Source: Phaffia rhodozyma
Lineage: Eukaryota > Basidiomycota > Tremellomycetes > Cystofilobasidiales > Mrakiaceae
Assembly: GCA_014706385.1 (NCBI GenBank)
Contig: JACGZH010000002.1
Coordinates: forward strand, 2,356,001-2,420,000
DNA: 64,000 nucleotides
Reading direction: 5' to 3'
The number at the start of each line of letters is the position of its first letter. Position 1 is the first letter of the stretch. The notes below the pieces were generated by a model. It was given only the letters and a program-made list of their open reading frames with translations, searched no databases and was not told where the DNA came from. This document shows, one piece after another, positions 11,306-25,187 of the stretch. Position numbers and translations under genes: made by a program.

Positions 11306-14300
11306 ATGTCTCCGGCAAACCAGCAGCCATCAATAGACCCTGCACTTGAGTCCGAGAAAGACAGAGTCAAGGTCACTCTTCCGGAATCAAATGAGAAATC
11401 CAGACAAAGACAGCTCGAGCTGATTGCCAAAGAAATGCCAGAGCTAAGGAATTTCAAACCTCTTCCTGGAGTATTCTAGTCTGTCCCTTCTGTTCTACTT
11501 TCCATTTCATCGGTCTCATCCGATTCTTGGTGGACTCAAATCGGGTTCTCCATTTCTCTTTCTTTCTCATTGCATCTAACCTCAGCTTCCTCTCATATGC
11601 TACCCGGGCCGATCTCGCTCTATACGGACTCGGCCTTGTCGGCGGTCTTTGCTGTAGGTGTTTCCTTCTTTTCACGAAAGACCCGTAGATATATGGACAA
11701 CATACCAACCATATCTATCTTTCCTTCCAGGTTCCCTCCCGTTCGCAGCGATCGATCTCTTGTACGGACACTGGACTGCCGGTCGTACATCCTTTCCTTC
11801 TTTTCTTTCTTTCTTTCTGTTTGCCTTATCCTTCTTCGTTTCGACAAATTTGACTCTTGGCTATTTCCTTGTACAATTTCCTTCCTCACATTCTGCATGA
11901 ACACTTCCAGTTGTCCAGAGAGGCTCTACGGGCTCGCCAGATGAGGTCCGTTCAGTATCTCAGTTCGTCTCCATAGTGATGATCGGTGTAGTACTCGCGT
12001 CTTGGCTGTTCTCCTTTACATTTTTCAGTGCATGTTCGTCCTGCTTCTATCCTTCCTTCTCTCCCTTTTGCTCTCTGTTCGCTCACTCTGCTTTTGTATA
12101 CATATACAGTCTCGCTCGCTTCGTCCAGAGTATCCGCCCGAATAAGAACAGCTTACCTCTCGGCCGTCCTCGCACAAGACGCTACATACTTTGAAGCTAC
12201 CGGTCCCGGGGAAGTCAGCTCGAGACTTGTCAAGGATATCGGACTCATTGAAACAGGTATCGGCGAAAAGTTGGGGTTTATGGCTTGGGGCACTGGTTCC
12301 CTCATCGCTGGAAGTGAGTATCTATATCTTCTGCTTTCTCTCTCCCGCGGCCAACTGTCTGACAAGGCTCATGGCCTTTCTTCTCTTGTGAATCGTTTTC
12401 AGTCGTCGTGTCGCTCTATGCGTCCCCTCATGTTGGCGGTGTCCTATTCAGCATTATCCCCTTTGCCAGTATCCTGTAATACTTCTTTCTCCTCTCGGTT
12501 TCCCTTCTCCAAGTGTAACTGTTTCTGAATCACCCCCTTTCTGCAGATTCTATCTCTCTGGTATGTTTTCCTCTCGGGCGTCCGCCCGAATTTCTAAGAC
12601 GGAGGGAACGGCCTCTTCCTTCCTCGAGCAGATCCTTTCCTCCGTCAGAATTGTTAAGGTCTTCCGAGCATCCGAATCCCTCGTCAAGGTATACGACGCT
12701 CACCTCGCCGATATCGAAAAGGACGGAAACTTTGTATCGCTCTCCAAGGGATTCTCCTACTCGACCGCCTATTTTGGACTCTTTATCGCCTACGCGCTCT
12801 CTTGTTTGTTTTTCTTCCGCCTTCTGATTCTCACACCTCTCTTTCCGTCTCACTGACGTTTTTGTGTTTTGGTCTCGTCGTTCTCTCCAACTGTTTTATG
12901 TTCAGTCTACTACGGAGGAATTAGAGTTGCTCATCATGGCCTGTCAAGCGGAAAACTCGTCACTTCATTCTTCTCAATGTTCAATGCCATGTTTGGTCCG
13001 TCTATTGCTTCAAATCGACTGTTGTTCTCAACTCTTACTCCTGTCTCTGACTGGTTTCTTAATCCTATTCAAACTTTTATTCTCACCGAAAACAGCGGTA
13101 ATCAACACTTTGCCTCATCTTACCACCCTACACGATGCATTGAGAGCTCAAGCTCGGATTCGGGCCGAGATTGAGCGACCATCTCCGATAGATTGTCGAA
13201 AGACCGAGGGTGTTACTGCTTTGCCTTCTTCCTACGCTCTTGGTACTACAGACGAAGAGAAGTTGGCAAAGCTAAGCGTCGAGGTCCGAAACCTTACATT
13301 TTCGTTCCCTTCGAGACCGAATTACAAGAGTCTCGATGGAATCTCATTGGATGTACCTGCCGGAAAGATCACCGCGTTCGTTGGCCATTCGGGTTCCGGA
13401 AAATCTACATTGACAGCTCTGGCAAGTCCGATCACGTTTTCTCTCTTTTCTCCCCACACAGATCTTGAGTTCTGAAATCTAATAGGGATTATTTTTGTTT
13501 TCTCGTTTTCTTTGCTCCTTGCCCTCTTATAGCTCCTTCGTCAATTCGATGTGCCCAACCCGAGCTCACTCACGAACAACGTTCTGATCAACGATATCCC
13601 AGTGTCCGCCTACCAACTGTCTTTCCTCCGTCAACAGATGGCTATCGTCTCTCAAGAACCCTTACTCTTTGCTGGCAGTATACTTGATAATGTTGCTGTC
13701 GGACTCTCAGGCACACCGGACGAGTATGACACTGATAAGACTAACGACCAAAAAGTCAGAGAGTTGTGTACTCGGGCGCTGAAAACGGCTCAGGCTTGGG
13801 ATTTCATCAGTAGGTTGCCCGAAGGTTTGGATACTGTTGTCAACGGAATGAAGACCGGTTTGTTATCTGGTGGTCAACGTCAGCGACGTAAGTCCCTTCT
13901 TTCTACCTCTCTGTCCCTTGAGTAAGAGTTGATTGGATTATTTGATGTGTGTAAAGTCGCTGTGGCTAGGGCGCTCGTTCGTCGGCCAAAGCTTCTCATC
14001 ATGGAGTGAGCTTTTCCTCTCTCTTGTCTTCCTTGCTGACTCGTTTCGATCTGATCTTTCTCCTCAATGCTAGTGCTCTGGCTGACTTCCTTTCTTCTAC
14101 TCTCCCTTCAATAGTGAGGCAACCTCGGCTTTAGATTCAGAGACAGAGCGACGACTTCAGACCGAACTGATGGAAGAGCAAGCCCAAACAGGGATGACCG
14201 TGATCTTAATCGCCCATCGACTGTCCACAGTTCGAGATGCTCATAAAATTATCGTTATCGGAAGTGGCAAAAAGATCGAAGAGGGCACTCACGAATCGTT

Positions 14301-17300
14301 GATGACCCTCAATGGAGCTTACTGTCAGTTTTTCCTCTTCCTTTCTCTCTATCTCTTCTATATCTCTCCCTTCCTCCGTTTTCCTCCTTTGCCCGTAAGA
14401 TTCATAGATCTGATGATCCTCCTTTCATCTGATTTTATATCCGTTCTGTCATTCCTTTAGACAAGATGACTCAGCGACACCATGGCCGTATCCCAGACAG
14501 CGATGACAATCTCATGGAACAAGGATCAGTCTCAAGTAAAACCGAATACACTCCTGATACACCTTCATTCATCTCGAAAGACCTGATAAAATCAAGCGCT
14601 GCACCGGCAACCGCACTATCTGCCACTCTAGACGAACATGGAATGACGAAGCAGACTCGAAGAGCCTATGCCAAAGGAGTAGAGGATGCAGAGCAAGCTA
14701 TGCAGTCACTTGAAGAGCTTGAGAAGAGCCAGGGATTAAAAGGGAAGCGCTGGACCAGGCTGTTGTCATACGCGACTTGGCAATGGAAATGGATGTTCTT
14801 TGGTGTTATCTCTGCCTTCCTCATGTTTGTTCTCTCCTTTCCTCCTTATTTCTCCCCTCCCTCTCTTAATTGGGATTGTTCTGATGGAACTGAAGCCTCG
14901 ATTGTCAATATCTCTTTTAAAAAAATTAAACAAAAATCTCAATAGTGGATCGAGCTGGCCTCTGTCCGGATTCATGCTAGGTCGCGCGGTCGAAAGTCTT
15001 TCTGTCCCGGACGCCAACGAGGTCGAATACCAAACGTCCCGATGGGCACTCTGGTTCTTTGTGATGTCTCTAGGAAATCTAGTGTTAGGCCTCATTCTTG
15101 CTTGGTTCAGTGAGAGAGCATCGATCAGGATCATCAGACGGATGCGTCGGGAAGGAACCGAGGCTATTCTCAAACAGGTTCGTATTGGTTTGATCAAAGC
15201 AGGCAAGACATAAGGTTCATCACTGACGCCTCTTTCGCGCACGGGTGGGTTCTTTGTTGTGGACTTCATGGATATAGGAAGTCGCTTGGTTTGAGATGGA
15301 GGAAAATGGATCGGGTGGCTTGACTTCTGATCTGGCGAAACACCCGGCAGATATTGGTGTACTATTCGGCCTGGTTGGTGGCCAAATCATCTCAAACATC
15401 GTCAAGTCTGTTCTTTTCTTCTCTTTACTCTCATCGTCTTTGATGAACCATTTCTGTTCTATTTGAACACAAGACTGAACTTGAGTTCATTGAAACACTC
15501 TACCTGATACCGATAGTTTCGTTGGCGCGATGATCCTTGGGTTCATCTTCAGGTAAGACCCAATATGCACTACATGTTACCCTTTGCTTATGGATCTTTG
15601 ATTAAAACATATTTCTCCTGTCCTCTCGTCATCTTTTCTAGCTGGGATATCCTTCTCGTTGGACTCTCGCCATTGATTTTAGCCCTTCCGGCAGCTTGTG
15701 GCGAAATCATCTATTTCGTAAAGTTTGAAGAAGAGTCGACCAAGCCTATCAACCTGGCGACTTCTTACGCATCTGATAATGTTGACGCCATAAAGGTTCG
15801 AAGCTCTCCAAACCTTTTGCTTCTTACTTCAGTCAGCTGACATCTTTCTATCCTCCTTTCTCTCTCTTCGCTCACGCTCTGGTTGATAAAGACTGTAGCT
15901 GCATTTGGGCGAGAGAGACACGTGGTGAACTCGTTTAACGAGAAGCAACGGCCTGATATTAAGAAACATCGTATAGCCATGCTACTGGCTTCTATATCCT
16001 TTGGGCTTTCACAAGCCATCCTTCCCGTTAGTCGTCTTTCTACCTGTTGTTGTTGTCAGCGGCTATTGTTAACTTCCCTATTGTGTTGATATTAAACCCC
16101 CCCTTCCTTTCCTGTTGATAAGCTTATGGCCTTGCTCATCTTCTGGTACGGTGGAAAACGACTCGCCGATGGCTCCGTCGATATCCTTGGTCTGTATGCC
16201 ACGTTCGAAGCCGTCTTTATCGGCGGATTCTCTCTTTCTAGAATGTTTACCTTCCTCGGAGACATCTCTCGGGCCAGCAATGCATTTTCTATTCTTTCTG
16301 GCTGGATGGAAAGGAAGCCGATGGTGGCCACTCTCAAGCCATCTTCTTCGTCGACTATTCTGTCTACCAAACCATCGTCAAAGGGAGCAGATATCGTGTT
16401 CAGAAACGTGGACTTGACATACCCTAGTCGAAAAGAACGACGAGCGATCGAGGATCTTAACCTCCATATCCATCCCGGCGAGAAGATTGCCTTTTGTGGT
16501 GCGCGAGATCTTTAGTTCTACATGCTCAGATATAGAGTTGCCGGAGACTGACAAGTCATGCTTGTCGCTGGTATGCTACCTTTTCGATCTCATAGGTCCT
16601 TCTGGAGGCGGAAAAAGCTCAGTAATTGCTTTGCTCGCTCGATTTTATGAACCAAAGTACGTTATCTGTTCATCTCTATTTCTTTTGTTGTTGCTACACC
16701 CTTTCCACAATGGACTATCCATTCATTTTGATTCCTCTCATCTTTATAGTCAGGGAACAATTCTTGTGGACGGTGAGGATATTCGAGCAACGACGCTGGA
16801 CGATCACTTTGATCGAATCGCCCTTGTCTCGCAGGATGCCGTACTTTACGAGGGAACTGTGAGTCTTCCTCTTCTCAATTGATGTCTCATACAGTCATTC
16901 TATTTAACTCTTTCTGGTTTCCCTTCGTTTTGCCTTGTAATTCGATAGGTCCGATTCAATTTGGTTCTTGGATTAAATCGAGAAGTTTCTGACGAGGAGA
17001 TCAGAGCAGCCTGTCGGGACGCTCGAATCTTGGACTTCCTGCTCTCGTTAGACCAAGGATTAGACACGGCTATCGGGATGAAAGGTCTTAGCCTGAGTGG
17101 TGGTCAGAGACAAAGACTTTGTATAGCAAGAGCTTTGTTGAGAGATGCCAGGATCCTCTTGGTATGTGGCTTCTCTCTCTCTATATATATATTTCATTTA
17201 CAACTGAGACCCGAAGAGAAGAGCGAAAAGCACTGACAAGAGGTTTTGGTCGTTATCATTTCTGGCTCAAACAGCTTGATGAGGCTACCTCGTGAGTTCT

Positions 17301-17864
17301 GTGATATAATGTTCACCTGTCCAGCGCACTGAGATGTATGCTGAAACTTGAATTACCCGTTCTCAGAGCTCTGGATAATGAATCTGAGGCGCTCGTCCAA
17401 CAGGCTCTGGATCGAGCGTCTGCCAATCGAACGACCATCACGATCGCGTGAGTACACTTTATCTGTGCATCGACAACTGTTGAAATGGGAGTAGTGTTCT
17501 GACTAGTCTTTACTATGTATCCGTCTTGTATTGAATCTCTTTAGTCATCGGTTATCCACCATCGTATGTTTCCATCTATTATTATCATTATTTTCTTGTA
17601 ATGCTGACATCTTGAGTCGACAATTCTCTGTGTGTGTTTATCTAAAACAACCAGCGCGACGCTGACAAGATCTACGTGCTTGACTCTGGGCGGATTGTCG
17701 AGTCTGGGACCCACGAGGAGTTGGTTGCCAAAGATGGTCGATACTTAGAGGTACGGCTTGATATCCTTGCAACACTTGTTTCCTTAGATTCTGCTTGCTG
17801 ACTTGGGACGTTTTCTTCTTGGATTTGTTTGACGAACTGACAGTTGATCGAGGCCCAATTATAG
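11306..17864 (+). CDS. Full-size ABC exporter, ABCB (MDR/Ste6-like) type
   Basis: Membrane ATP-driven exporter with two TMD-NBD halves; family members export lipopeptide pheromone, drugs or lipids. The start [19 protein letters not shown] (11306) follows a pyrimidine-rich leader. First [18 protein letters not shown]alker A (13378-13420), Q-loop [10 protein letters not shown], signature LSGGQRQR (about 13867), then [13 protein letters not shown] split by an intron (14007-14114), and H-loop [10 protein letters not shown]. Second half: Walker [16 protein letters not shown] (about 16600), [31 protein letters not shown] (17093-17155), LDEATS, AHRLST, ending [22 protein letters not shown] with TAG at 17862. 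Both sites have intact catalytic motifs. Around 20 introns. A Ste6-like a-factor transporter is one possibility, but sequence alone does not fix the substrate. Confidence 0.88.
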
Positions 17865-18047
17865 AAGAGACAGAGAAAAGAAGGGAAGAGTTAGTCAATG
17901 CATATAGTCCATTTAGTTACCAGCATAGAACAAGATACGACCGAGTCGAAACTGCACATGAATTTTAGATACAAATGAGTGTTTTTGTTTTTGTTTTTGT
18001 TTTGTTATTTCAAGGGCATTTGGAGACATAGAGAGAATATAAATCCA

Positions 18048-19832
18048 TCAACAATTTCCTTCATAAACATCCTCCTGCGCACTCGATGTTCCCTGCCCGA
18101 CACGAGCCAAATGATTCTGTTCGCGACGAAGGACCCGTCGGAGAGAGAGCCATTCGTCTTTGCCGACGTACGCGCCGCACATCTTTCTGAAGCCTGTGAA
18201 GGACGTTCTGCCATGTAGGACCCTATGGTTGTCTATCACTACGTACGAGTGAGAGAAACAAATCAAGGTCAGACAGAGACACAGAAGGCAGAGAGAAAAA
18301 ACAGATAAAGACAGAGAGACGAACCAACGACAATGCCAGGCTTGAGTTTCACTTTTGCCACACTACTTTCCCTCTTCAAGATCTCATCGAAAGCTCTAGC
18401 TGCATTGTACCACTCATCGACCTCGCCTACGCCCCATCCTGCCCCTAACTTTGATCGATCCTCGTTGTTCCACCTGATTAATCTCAACGTGGGTTTCTCC
18501 TTCGGTGCGCTACCTCTTTTTTCTAGTTCAAGTGCAGGGAATCCGGCTGCACCGGGTGGACCAGTATGGAAAGCGTATCCTGGAGTCCCTAAAGCATGAG
18601 CGCCTGTTTGGACCCGACTTAATACATTGAACGAATGTTCATCCTCCTTCCGAAGAATTTCTGCACAAGCAAATCCATCGACCAATGTCGTTTCCCCACC
18701 TTGAGCATCTGGACCCGAATGTTCCAGAAGATGAAATATTTGGAGGCCACAGGGGTCTTCGAAATATGTTGTATCCGTATGTGGAGGAAGAGATTGATTG
18801 GAATAGGCAAGGTCGCCGTGCTTGAGGTCTGCTGTGAATTCCCAGAACGTATCGTAATGTGTCCGACGGGGATGGTTATTCGAGAGGAGGAGGGAAAGAG
18901 ACTCTGTCGCTTCGGCGGTTGGTGGAACGGATTTGATAAATACAACGCCATGTTGGTGGATCAGGTCGAGCGCCTGAAGAAGGGATGTCCGGGATGAAGT
19001 CAGTGAATCGTAGGTGACAGAGGGCGAATGGGTCTCGGCTTGGAGTGGTTCTGTCCAGAGCGTTTTTCTTTATGAAGTTGAACCGAGCGTGCGCATGTTT
19101 TATCAGCGGGATAGAGAAAATTTTTAATGGAAGACAAACAGAACAAACAGGAACCACTTACTTTGAGGGTGATGATTCGGTGTTTTGAACGGGCACATCA
19201 GGCGCAATCGTCCGGAGAAACGAAATTGGATAGCGGGATTGATGACCATTGTCGGACCCTGTGAAGTGAGATAGCGAAAACATGCGTCGTCTGAGATTTA
19301 TGCATATCTGACATGGTGGGCATGATGGACGGAACGTACAGGTGATATGGATCTCGTCTGCCTCTCTCCGAAGCACGACTGGATGAAGATCCTTTGGAAG
19401 CTGTGTGAATGATGCGAGGATCAGAGAACGCCAATGAACACAGAAACGGGGGTATTTGAATGGCAAAGATTGGAAAAGAACTTACCGAAAATGTGTCAAA
19501 CAGTCGCTGCCTAGTGATCGGATGGAAAGATTGTGGTGACCTGCAATGGTCTCTTAGATGGATAGGAGAGCTGTAGCAAGATAGATCAGTACTATATTTC
19601 CACACCACACGATATACACACACCACCCACCCACAAGAATAACCGATACTCACAAGCTCATCCCGTCCACCTGAATCCGTCCATGCTGGAAAGAAAGGGC
19701 GTGTTCGTTTCCATCCGGATCGCCTGCTGGCTCTTCTGCTGCTTTCTCGAAGTCTGTGAAGATGTGAAACCGGCGGAGGAGGAATGGATTCGACCGCGGC
19801 CTGCAAAACTGTCTGCAACTATACCTAAGCAT
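18048..19832 (-). CDS. Trimethyllysine dioxygenase-like Fe(II)/2-oxoglutarate oxygenase (carnitine synthesis)
   Basis: First enzyme of carnitine biosynthesis: hydroxylates N6-trimethyllysine using Fe(II) and 2-oxoglutarate, normally in mitochondria. Exon 1 (19656-19832) starts MLRYSCRQFCRPRSN, Arg-rich with few acids, like a mitochondrial presequence. Splicing to the next exon gives FSPIHLRDHCRSPQSFHP, the N-terminal zinc-type domain pattern (WLRDxCxCxxC in relatives). The metal site is visible: HTDTTYFEDPCGLQIFHLLE (18705-18810) supplies His and Asp, and DNHRVLHGRTSFTGFRK (18190-18250) the distal His and 2-oxoglutarate-binding Arg. The last intron joins GIVV to VIDNH using donor GTTCGT near 18327. 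Gamma-butyrobetaine dioxygenase is a close relative, but HTDTTYF and LRDHC favour trimethyllysine dioxygenase. Convergent with the ABC gene, about 180 bases apart. Confidence 0.83.
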
Positions 19833-20522
19833 TTTCTTATTTGTACGTGGGTGTACTGAAAGATTCTATGGGAGGCTTGGTTGGCTAGATTGAATGCCTG
19901 ATTGACTGACTAACTTGTTAACTGAATGACTGACTAATTGACTGACTGTCTGGACGACCGACGGAACGCAGAGTGGCAAAGGCACAGAAGATCGGACCGA
20001 GTTCGCCGGCCAGGTCTTCTGGGCACGTTTCCTTCAATGCGCAGCGAGACTGATCGACTATAGACATGTAACCCTGTCAATATCTGATGACGTATTTCGT
20101 AACCAGTTCTAGACGCGCGTAGGGCATCTCGTCGATCCGAGTCAAGAAATCGCACGTCTCCCCCCCCCCCGGGGCGACGATTTACCCGGTCTGTTCCTAT
20201 TCCTGATCCTGATCCTGATCCTGTTCCTGTTCCTCTCACTGGCGCTCTCTTTCTCTACGCTTTCCTCCGCTTTTGTTCTTTACTTCGTCCCCATCTGTTG
20301 CCGTTCCTCTTTCCCTTCTTTCCTCTTCAACCATCATCATCTCTTCCCATCTCTCTTCTCCCAACTTTTCATCGGTCTTAATCTCGTTCCTTTCTACAAC
20401 CCTTAAGACATCTCTGACTAGTTTCCCTTGATCGCTCACTAGCATCCTCTCGCACGATCACTCCATCGCTCGATTGCTTCATCGCCCAATAACTCCATCA
20501 CATCTCCTTTTACTCTCTTGAC
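19833..20522. promoter_or_regulatory. Divergent promoter region, trimethyllysine dioxygenase to glycogen synthase
   Basis: 690 bases between divergent starts. A cluster of six TGACT units (19903-19947), including two TGACTAA, resembles bZIP (Gcn4/Yap-type) half sites. A run of ten C then GGGG (about 20161-20174) and a TCCTGA/TCCTGT hexamer repeat (20190-20235) follow. The last 200 bases are pyrimidine-rich, as is common before fungal start codons. Confidence 0.5.
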
Positions 20523-23500
20523 ATGTCCGCATCTGGTCAACAACGTACAGTCGACGATGCTCTCTTGTTCGAATGCGCTTGGGAAGTAGCCAACAAGGGT
20601 GTGTATCTGTCCAATCTTTCCCTTCTTTTCCCATCTCCCATTGTATCCATGAGGGACGAAAGAATTTGAGCCTAGAGCGAGAATTCTATTGAAAAAAAGA
20701 TATAGGGACCATCCATCAAATATTGCCGCGAGTCAAACAATCCTCATCCCACTGACCCCGGTCTCTTTTTCAACTTGCACGCCATCACAATTCTGTTTAC
20801 CCCGGTTTGACCTCTTTCTCCATCTCAAACTCAAACTCTCTCCAACGCTCGGGGGTGAATCCGTCCGATTCGTTATTTGTCCGCGTCACTCTTCTCCCAT
20901 CGCTTGGACAAAAATACAGTTGGAGGAATTTATACAGTCATCAAGACGAAAGCTCCAGTGACATGCGCCGAATAGTATGTCGCTCGTTTTCCCCTTCAAT
21001 CTCTCTAGCCTTCTTCAGAGCTTGCCTGACACCCGCTCCTCTCTGGTTACGTTAGTGGAAAGAGATACACACTCATTGGGCCTCTATCTTACAAGGTAAG
21101 CGAATGTTTCCCTCCGACTTGATCCGGCATGGCATAGAGATGACAGCCAGAAACGCTGACCAAACCGCCGATTCTTCCTGGGCACGTTCCATCACAGTCC
21201 GCTCCCGTATGTTCTATCTTTTCTGTTCTAAAGTCTTCTAACCCCCCTGGCAACCATACTTACGTATTCAACACTCACTTTGGCGCTCCCTAGATGGAGG
21301 TCGACTCCGTCGAGCCTGAACCTGGATCAGCCATGGCTAAAACGCTAGACTCAATGCGAGCTCAGGGTGTTAAGCTCATCTATGGAAACTGGCTCATTGA
21401 AGGAGCTCCCAGAGTTATCTTGTTCGATACCAGCTCTATGTACCATCGGTGAGAATCCATCTGATCTGGAAGCAGGTCCATATGTGGGGTATTCTCAAGT
21501 TTTGTCTCGTATGCTAATCTGTCGATGAACTATACCTCTGCAATACTAATAGAATGGACGAATGGAAGGCCGATCTTTGGACGGTTGCTGGTATCCCGGC
21601 TCCCGCCAACGATCATGAGACTAACGAGACGATCGTTTTCGGATATCTTGTAGCATGGTTCCTTGGCGAGGTTAGTATTCCGCTCCCAAACTCCTGTGTT
21701 TTCTTTTGAAGCGCCTCACTTTTTAGCCGTCTAACATGTTTTTGGGTTCTCTTTTCCCAAGTTTGTAAGCCACCACTTGACCTCGGCTGTCGTCGCCCAC
21801 TTTCACGAGTGGCAGGCCGGATTGGCCATCCCACTCTGCAGAAAGCGGCACATTGACCTGACCACTGTCTTCACCACTCAGTCAGTTTCTTTTCTCCAAC
21901 ACAACCTGAGATACTTCACTCCGATCGCTGATACCACGTCCTTCTCATTCTCGTTCCCTCTCTTCTCCAGTGCTACCTTGCTTGGACGTTACTTATGTGC
22001 TGGAAGTGTAGATTTCTACAACAATTTACAGTACTTTGACGTCGACCATGAGGCAGGAAAGCGAGGAATCTACCACCGGTCCGTCTAAATCTCTCTTCTG
22101 TAGAGGCCGTTCAACAAGTCAATCTAACTCGTTTCTGTATCGAACATCTCAACAGATATTGTATAGAGCGAAGTGCGACCCACTGTGCTGACGTCTTCAC
22201 TACAGTCTCGCACATCACTGCTTACGAAGCCGAGCATCTTCTGAAGCGAAAGCCAGGTTCGTCGCCTGTCTCCTCAACAGCACGCTTGCCCATAACCTGA
22301 CGACTTGTCCTCTTCTTGCTCCTCTAACTCTGACAGATGGTGTGGTTCCCAATGGATTGAATGTCACGAAGTTTTCTGCCATGCACGAGTTCCAGAACCT
22401 TCACGCCGTTTCGAAGAACAAAATCAACGACTTTATCCGAGGCCATTTCTATGGATCTTACGACTTTGATCTCGAAGACACCCTCTACCTTTTCACTGCT
22501 GGTCGATACGAGTACAGAAACAAGGGAGTCGACATGTTCATCGAAGGTCTTGCTCGTATGTCCCCAATCCCTTGTCTTTTAACAAGGAATTTTGAGCTCG
22601 GCTTTATTTACAACCGATTGTACCCTATGTGGTGGTAAATTAATAGGGTTGAATCACATGCTCAAGGAATCTGGCTCCAAAACTACCGTGGTTGCATTCA
22701 TCATCATGCCTGCTGCCACTCAGTCTTATACCATTGAGGCCCTGAAAGGACAAGCCGTCACTAAGCAGCTTCAGGATACGGTGGACGAGATCAAGAACAG
22801 AGTTGGAAACCGACTTTTCGAGCACGCCGCTCGATACACTGGGTAAAGCTTGCTTTCTTTCTCTCATCCTGCTCGTATGTATTCAGGTCTGTTGAGTTGA
22901 CCTTCATTCTTTCCTCCCAACACATAGTGAGCACGGGACCGAAGTCCTCTCCGACGATAAGCTTCTTTCCTCGGCCGACAAGGTGCTTCTCAAACGACGA
23001 GTTTTTGCTCTTAAGCGAAACTCGCTCCCTCCGATTGTCACCCACAACATGGCCGACGATGCGAACGATCCGGTGTTGAACCAACTTCGACGAGTCCAGC
23101 TGTTCAACCGAAAGGAAGATCGTGTCAAGGTGATTTTCCACCCAGAATTCTTGAACTCCAACAACCCCATCCTTGGTCTCGACTACGAGGACTTTGTGCG
23201 AGGATGCCACTTGGGAGTCTTCCCATCGTACTATGAGCCATGGGGATACACTCCCGGAGAGTGCACAGTGATGGGTATCCCTTCGATCACAACCAACTTG
23301 TCTGGTTTCGGATGTTTTATGGATGAGCTGATCGATAACCCTCAAGACTACGGTATCTACATCGTCGACCGACGAATGAAGAGTGTCGAAGACTCCTGCA
23401 ACCAGCTAGCTGTTCGTTCCTTTTCTCGGTTGTTTCTTCAATCTCGAAAGCCTTCGGTTCCACTGACATGTTATTCTCTCCCTGTCATCATCTACGCAGG

Positions 23501-24256
23501 AACAAATGTTCTCGTTCGTCACTAAAACCAGGCGACAGCGAATTAACCAGCGAAACAGAACGGAGCGATTGTCTGATCTACTGGATTGGAAGAGCTTGGG
23601 CTTGGAGTATGCTAAGGCTAGACAGCTGGCGCTTAGGAGAGCTTACCCTGATGTACGTGTTGTTAAATCCTTTCATCCCTGCAGACCATCTTGTTTACCT
23701 TTTAACTGATCGTCGTCCCCTCTTCTGCAGTCCTTTGACGATGACGAGTTTGACTTTGGAGGAGGAAACAAGGTCGGCCGACCATTGAGTGCTCCTAGCA
23801 GCCCACGGTTCCGAAGCGGGGCTATGACCCCTGGAGATATGGGTACTCTTACGGAAGATATGCAGCATTTGGATACCTCGGATTATATGGGCGGAAAGTG
23901 TATGTTTCTTCCTTTTATGTTGTATCATACTGAAAGTACCTTTCATGTTACTGACAGCTCGATTGTTTGGGAATGTTGGTAGTCTGGCACGCGATGAGCA
24001 ACAACGATGAGGAAGAGGAAGATCACTATCCTTTCCCTCTTGTTCTTAGGCGAGGTCGATCAAGCACGATGGATTCCGGCGTGAGCACTCCTTCTGGAGG
24101 TCTACGACTGACCGAGCGAGTGAGTCTGATTCAAAGCCTGTTCATACCTGTCGATGGAGATACTGACCCGCATGTGTCTCTGTCCGAAAATAGGATTTGA
24201 ACAAGGCGGACACGGCACTTGCTAAACTGGAGCACGGTTCTGACAATCAAAAATAG
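20523..24256 (+). CDS. GSY1: Glycogen [starch] synthase (GT3)
   Basis: Transfers glucose from UDP-glucose to the non-reducing end of glycogen, in the cytosol. Exon 1 is [20 protein letters not shown] and later exons follow GT3 order: [51 protein letters not shown] (about 21790), [30 protein letters not shown], and [20 protein letters not shown]. The C-terminal lobe has [20 protein letters not shown] (23218-23280) and TNLSGFG. A clustered Arg segment ([17 protein letters not shown], 23524-23575) fits the glucose-6-phosphate site. [11 protein letters not shown] and [10 protein letters not shown] (23780-23850) match the phosphorylation tail of yeast Gsy2, so control by phosphorylation is likely conserved. 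Stop TAG at 24254 after EHGSDNQK. At least twelve introns. Near-full conservation makes the call secure. Confidence 0.95.
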
Positions 24257-25187
24257 AAAGATAACAAAAGAATCTTGTTACCTTTGTTTCTTTCCTCTGT
24301 CTGCCTTTTTGTTTCTCTTGCTCTGATACAGCAGCAGTAGCTGCCATTACTCGTCATCTTTTGTTTCTCATCTATCACTATTCCTTTTTTGAAGATGTCC
24401 AGATCCCAAAATCTTCTCATCCCGAAGATGGTTTTTTTCTCATGTTTCCCTCTTAATTTTCTTCTGTCTTTATTCTGAAACCATGTTGTGCCTATCTGTT
24501 TCTGTGTGCTCGTTTCTGCGTCCTGCTTTCGCTTTTCCTTTCTTCTTTCCTTCAATCCCAAATCTGTTGATCGTTTCGTTCGCGTCCCGAGCTTTTCTTT
24601 GTACGATGGAGAGATCGCTTCTGCCCCTGTGCGTATATCATGGGTGTATCTTGTTCATCTTGCCGGGGAAAAAAGTAATCCGGATGCACTGATTGGTCTA
24701 CCGGTAGAACTTGAGTCAACAATCTAATTTGCCGGAGAATTCTTAATAAAAGAATGTTCCGCTTTCTTATTTTTGTTGCTGATCAGTAAACGCTTATTCC
24801 GGTCAATGACGCGTGTCTTGTGTTTCTCTTTTATCCCCTCGTGGTTCTTCTCATTCTGAACAAAGGTTGGCCTGGGCCAAAGCTCTCTTGTTCAGGTTTG
24901 TTATAGCCATGCTTCTTATCTTACCACGCTGTCTCTTGCTTGGAAGGATATCATGACGGATGCGTGAAGGAGCGAACGTGGATGAATAATGTGAAAAACG
25001 AAGACCGTAGATAAAGTCCCGTTTTTTTTTAATATCATTCCTTTCTTCTTCCTCCATCCACACTTCCCCGACACTCCCTCTTTCGTCTCCTCCCGCTCTG
25101 TGCACCCGACAGTAGGCTGGTCCACTGTCTTCCCTATAGCTCGTCGTCCCTTCTTACGCGCATCTTTCCTCAGTCTTCTCTGGCAGA
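24257..25187. other. Intergenic region, glycogen synthase to ferric reductase
   Basis: 930 bases holding the GSY 3' UTR and the reductase promoter. T-rich, with no supported gene. An AGAATGTTCC (about 24754-24763) matches a paired heat-shock-element half site. CTTATC (about 24915), the reverse of GATAAG, could serve a GATA factor, the usual iron regulators in fungi. Both are weak single matches. Confidence 0.45.

Noticed and set aside
24750..24765. Heat-shock-element-like AGAATGTTCC before the ferric reductase
   Set aside because: Only two half sites, and about 430 bases from the start codon; too weak to call as a regulatory feature.
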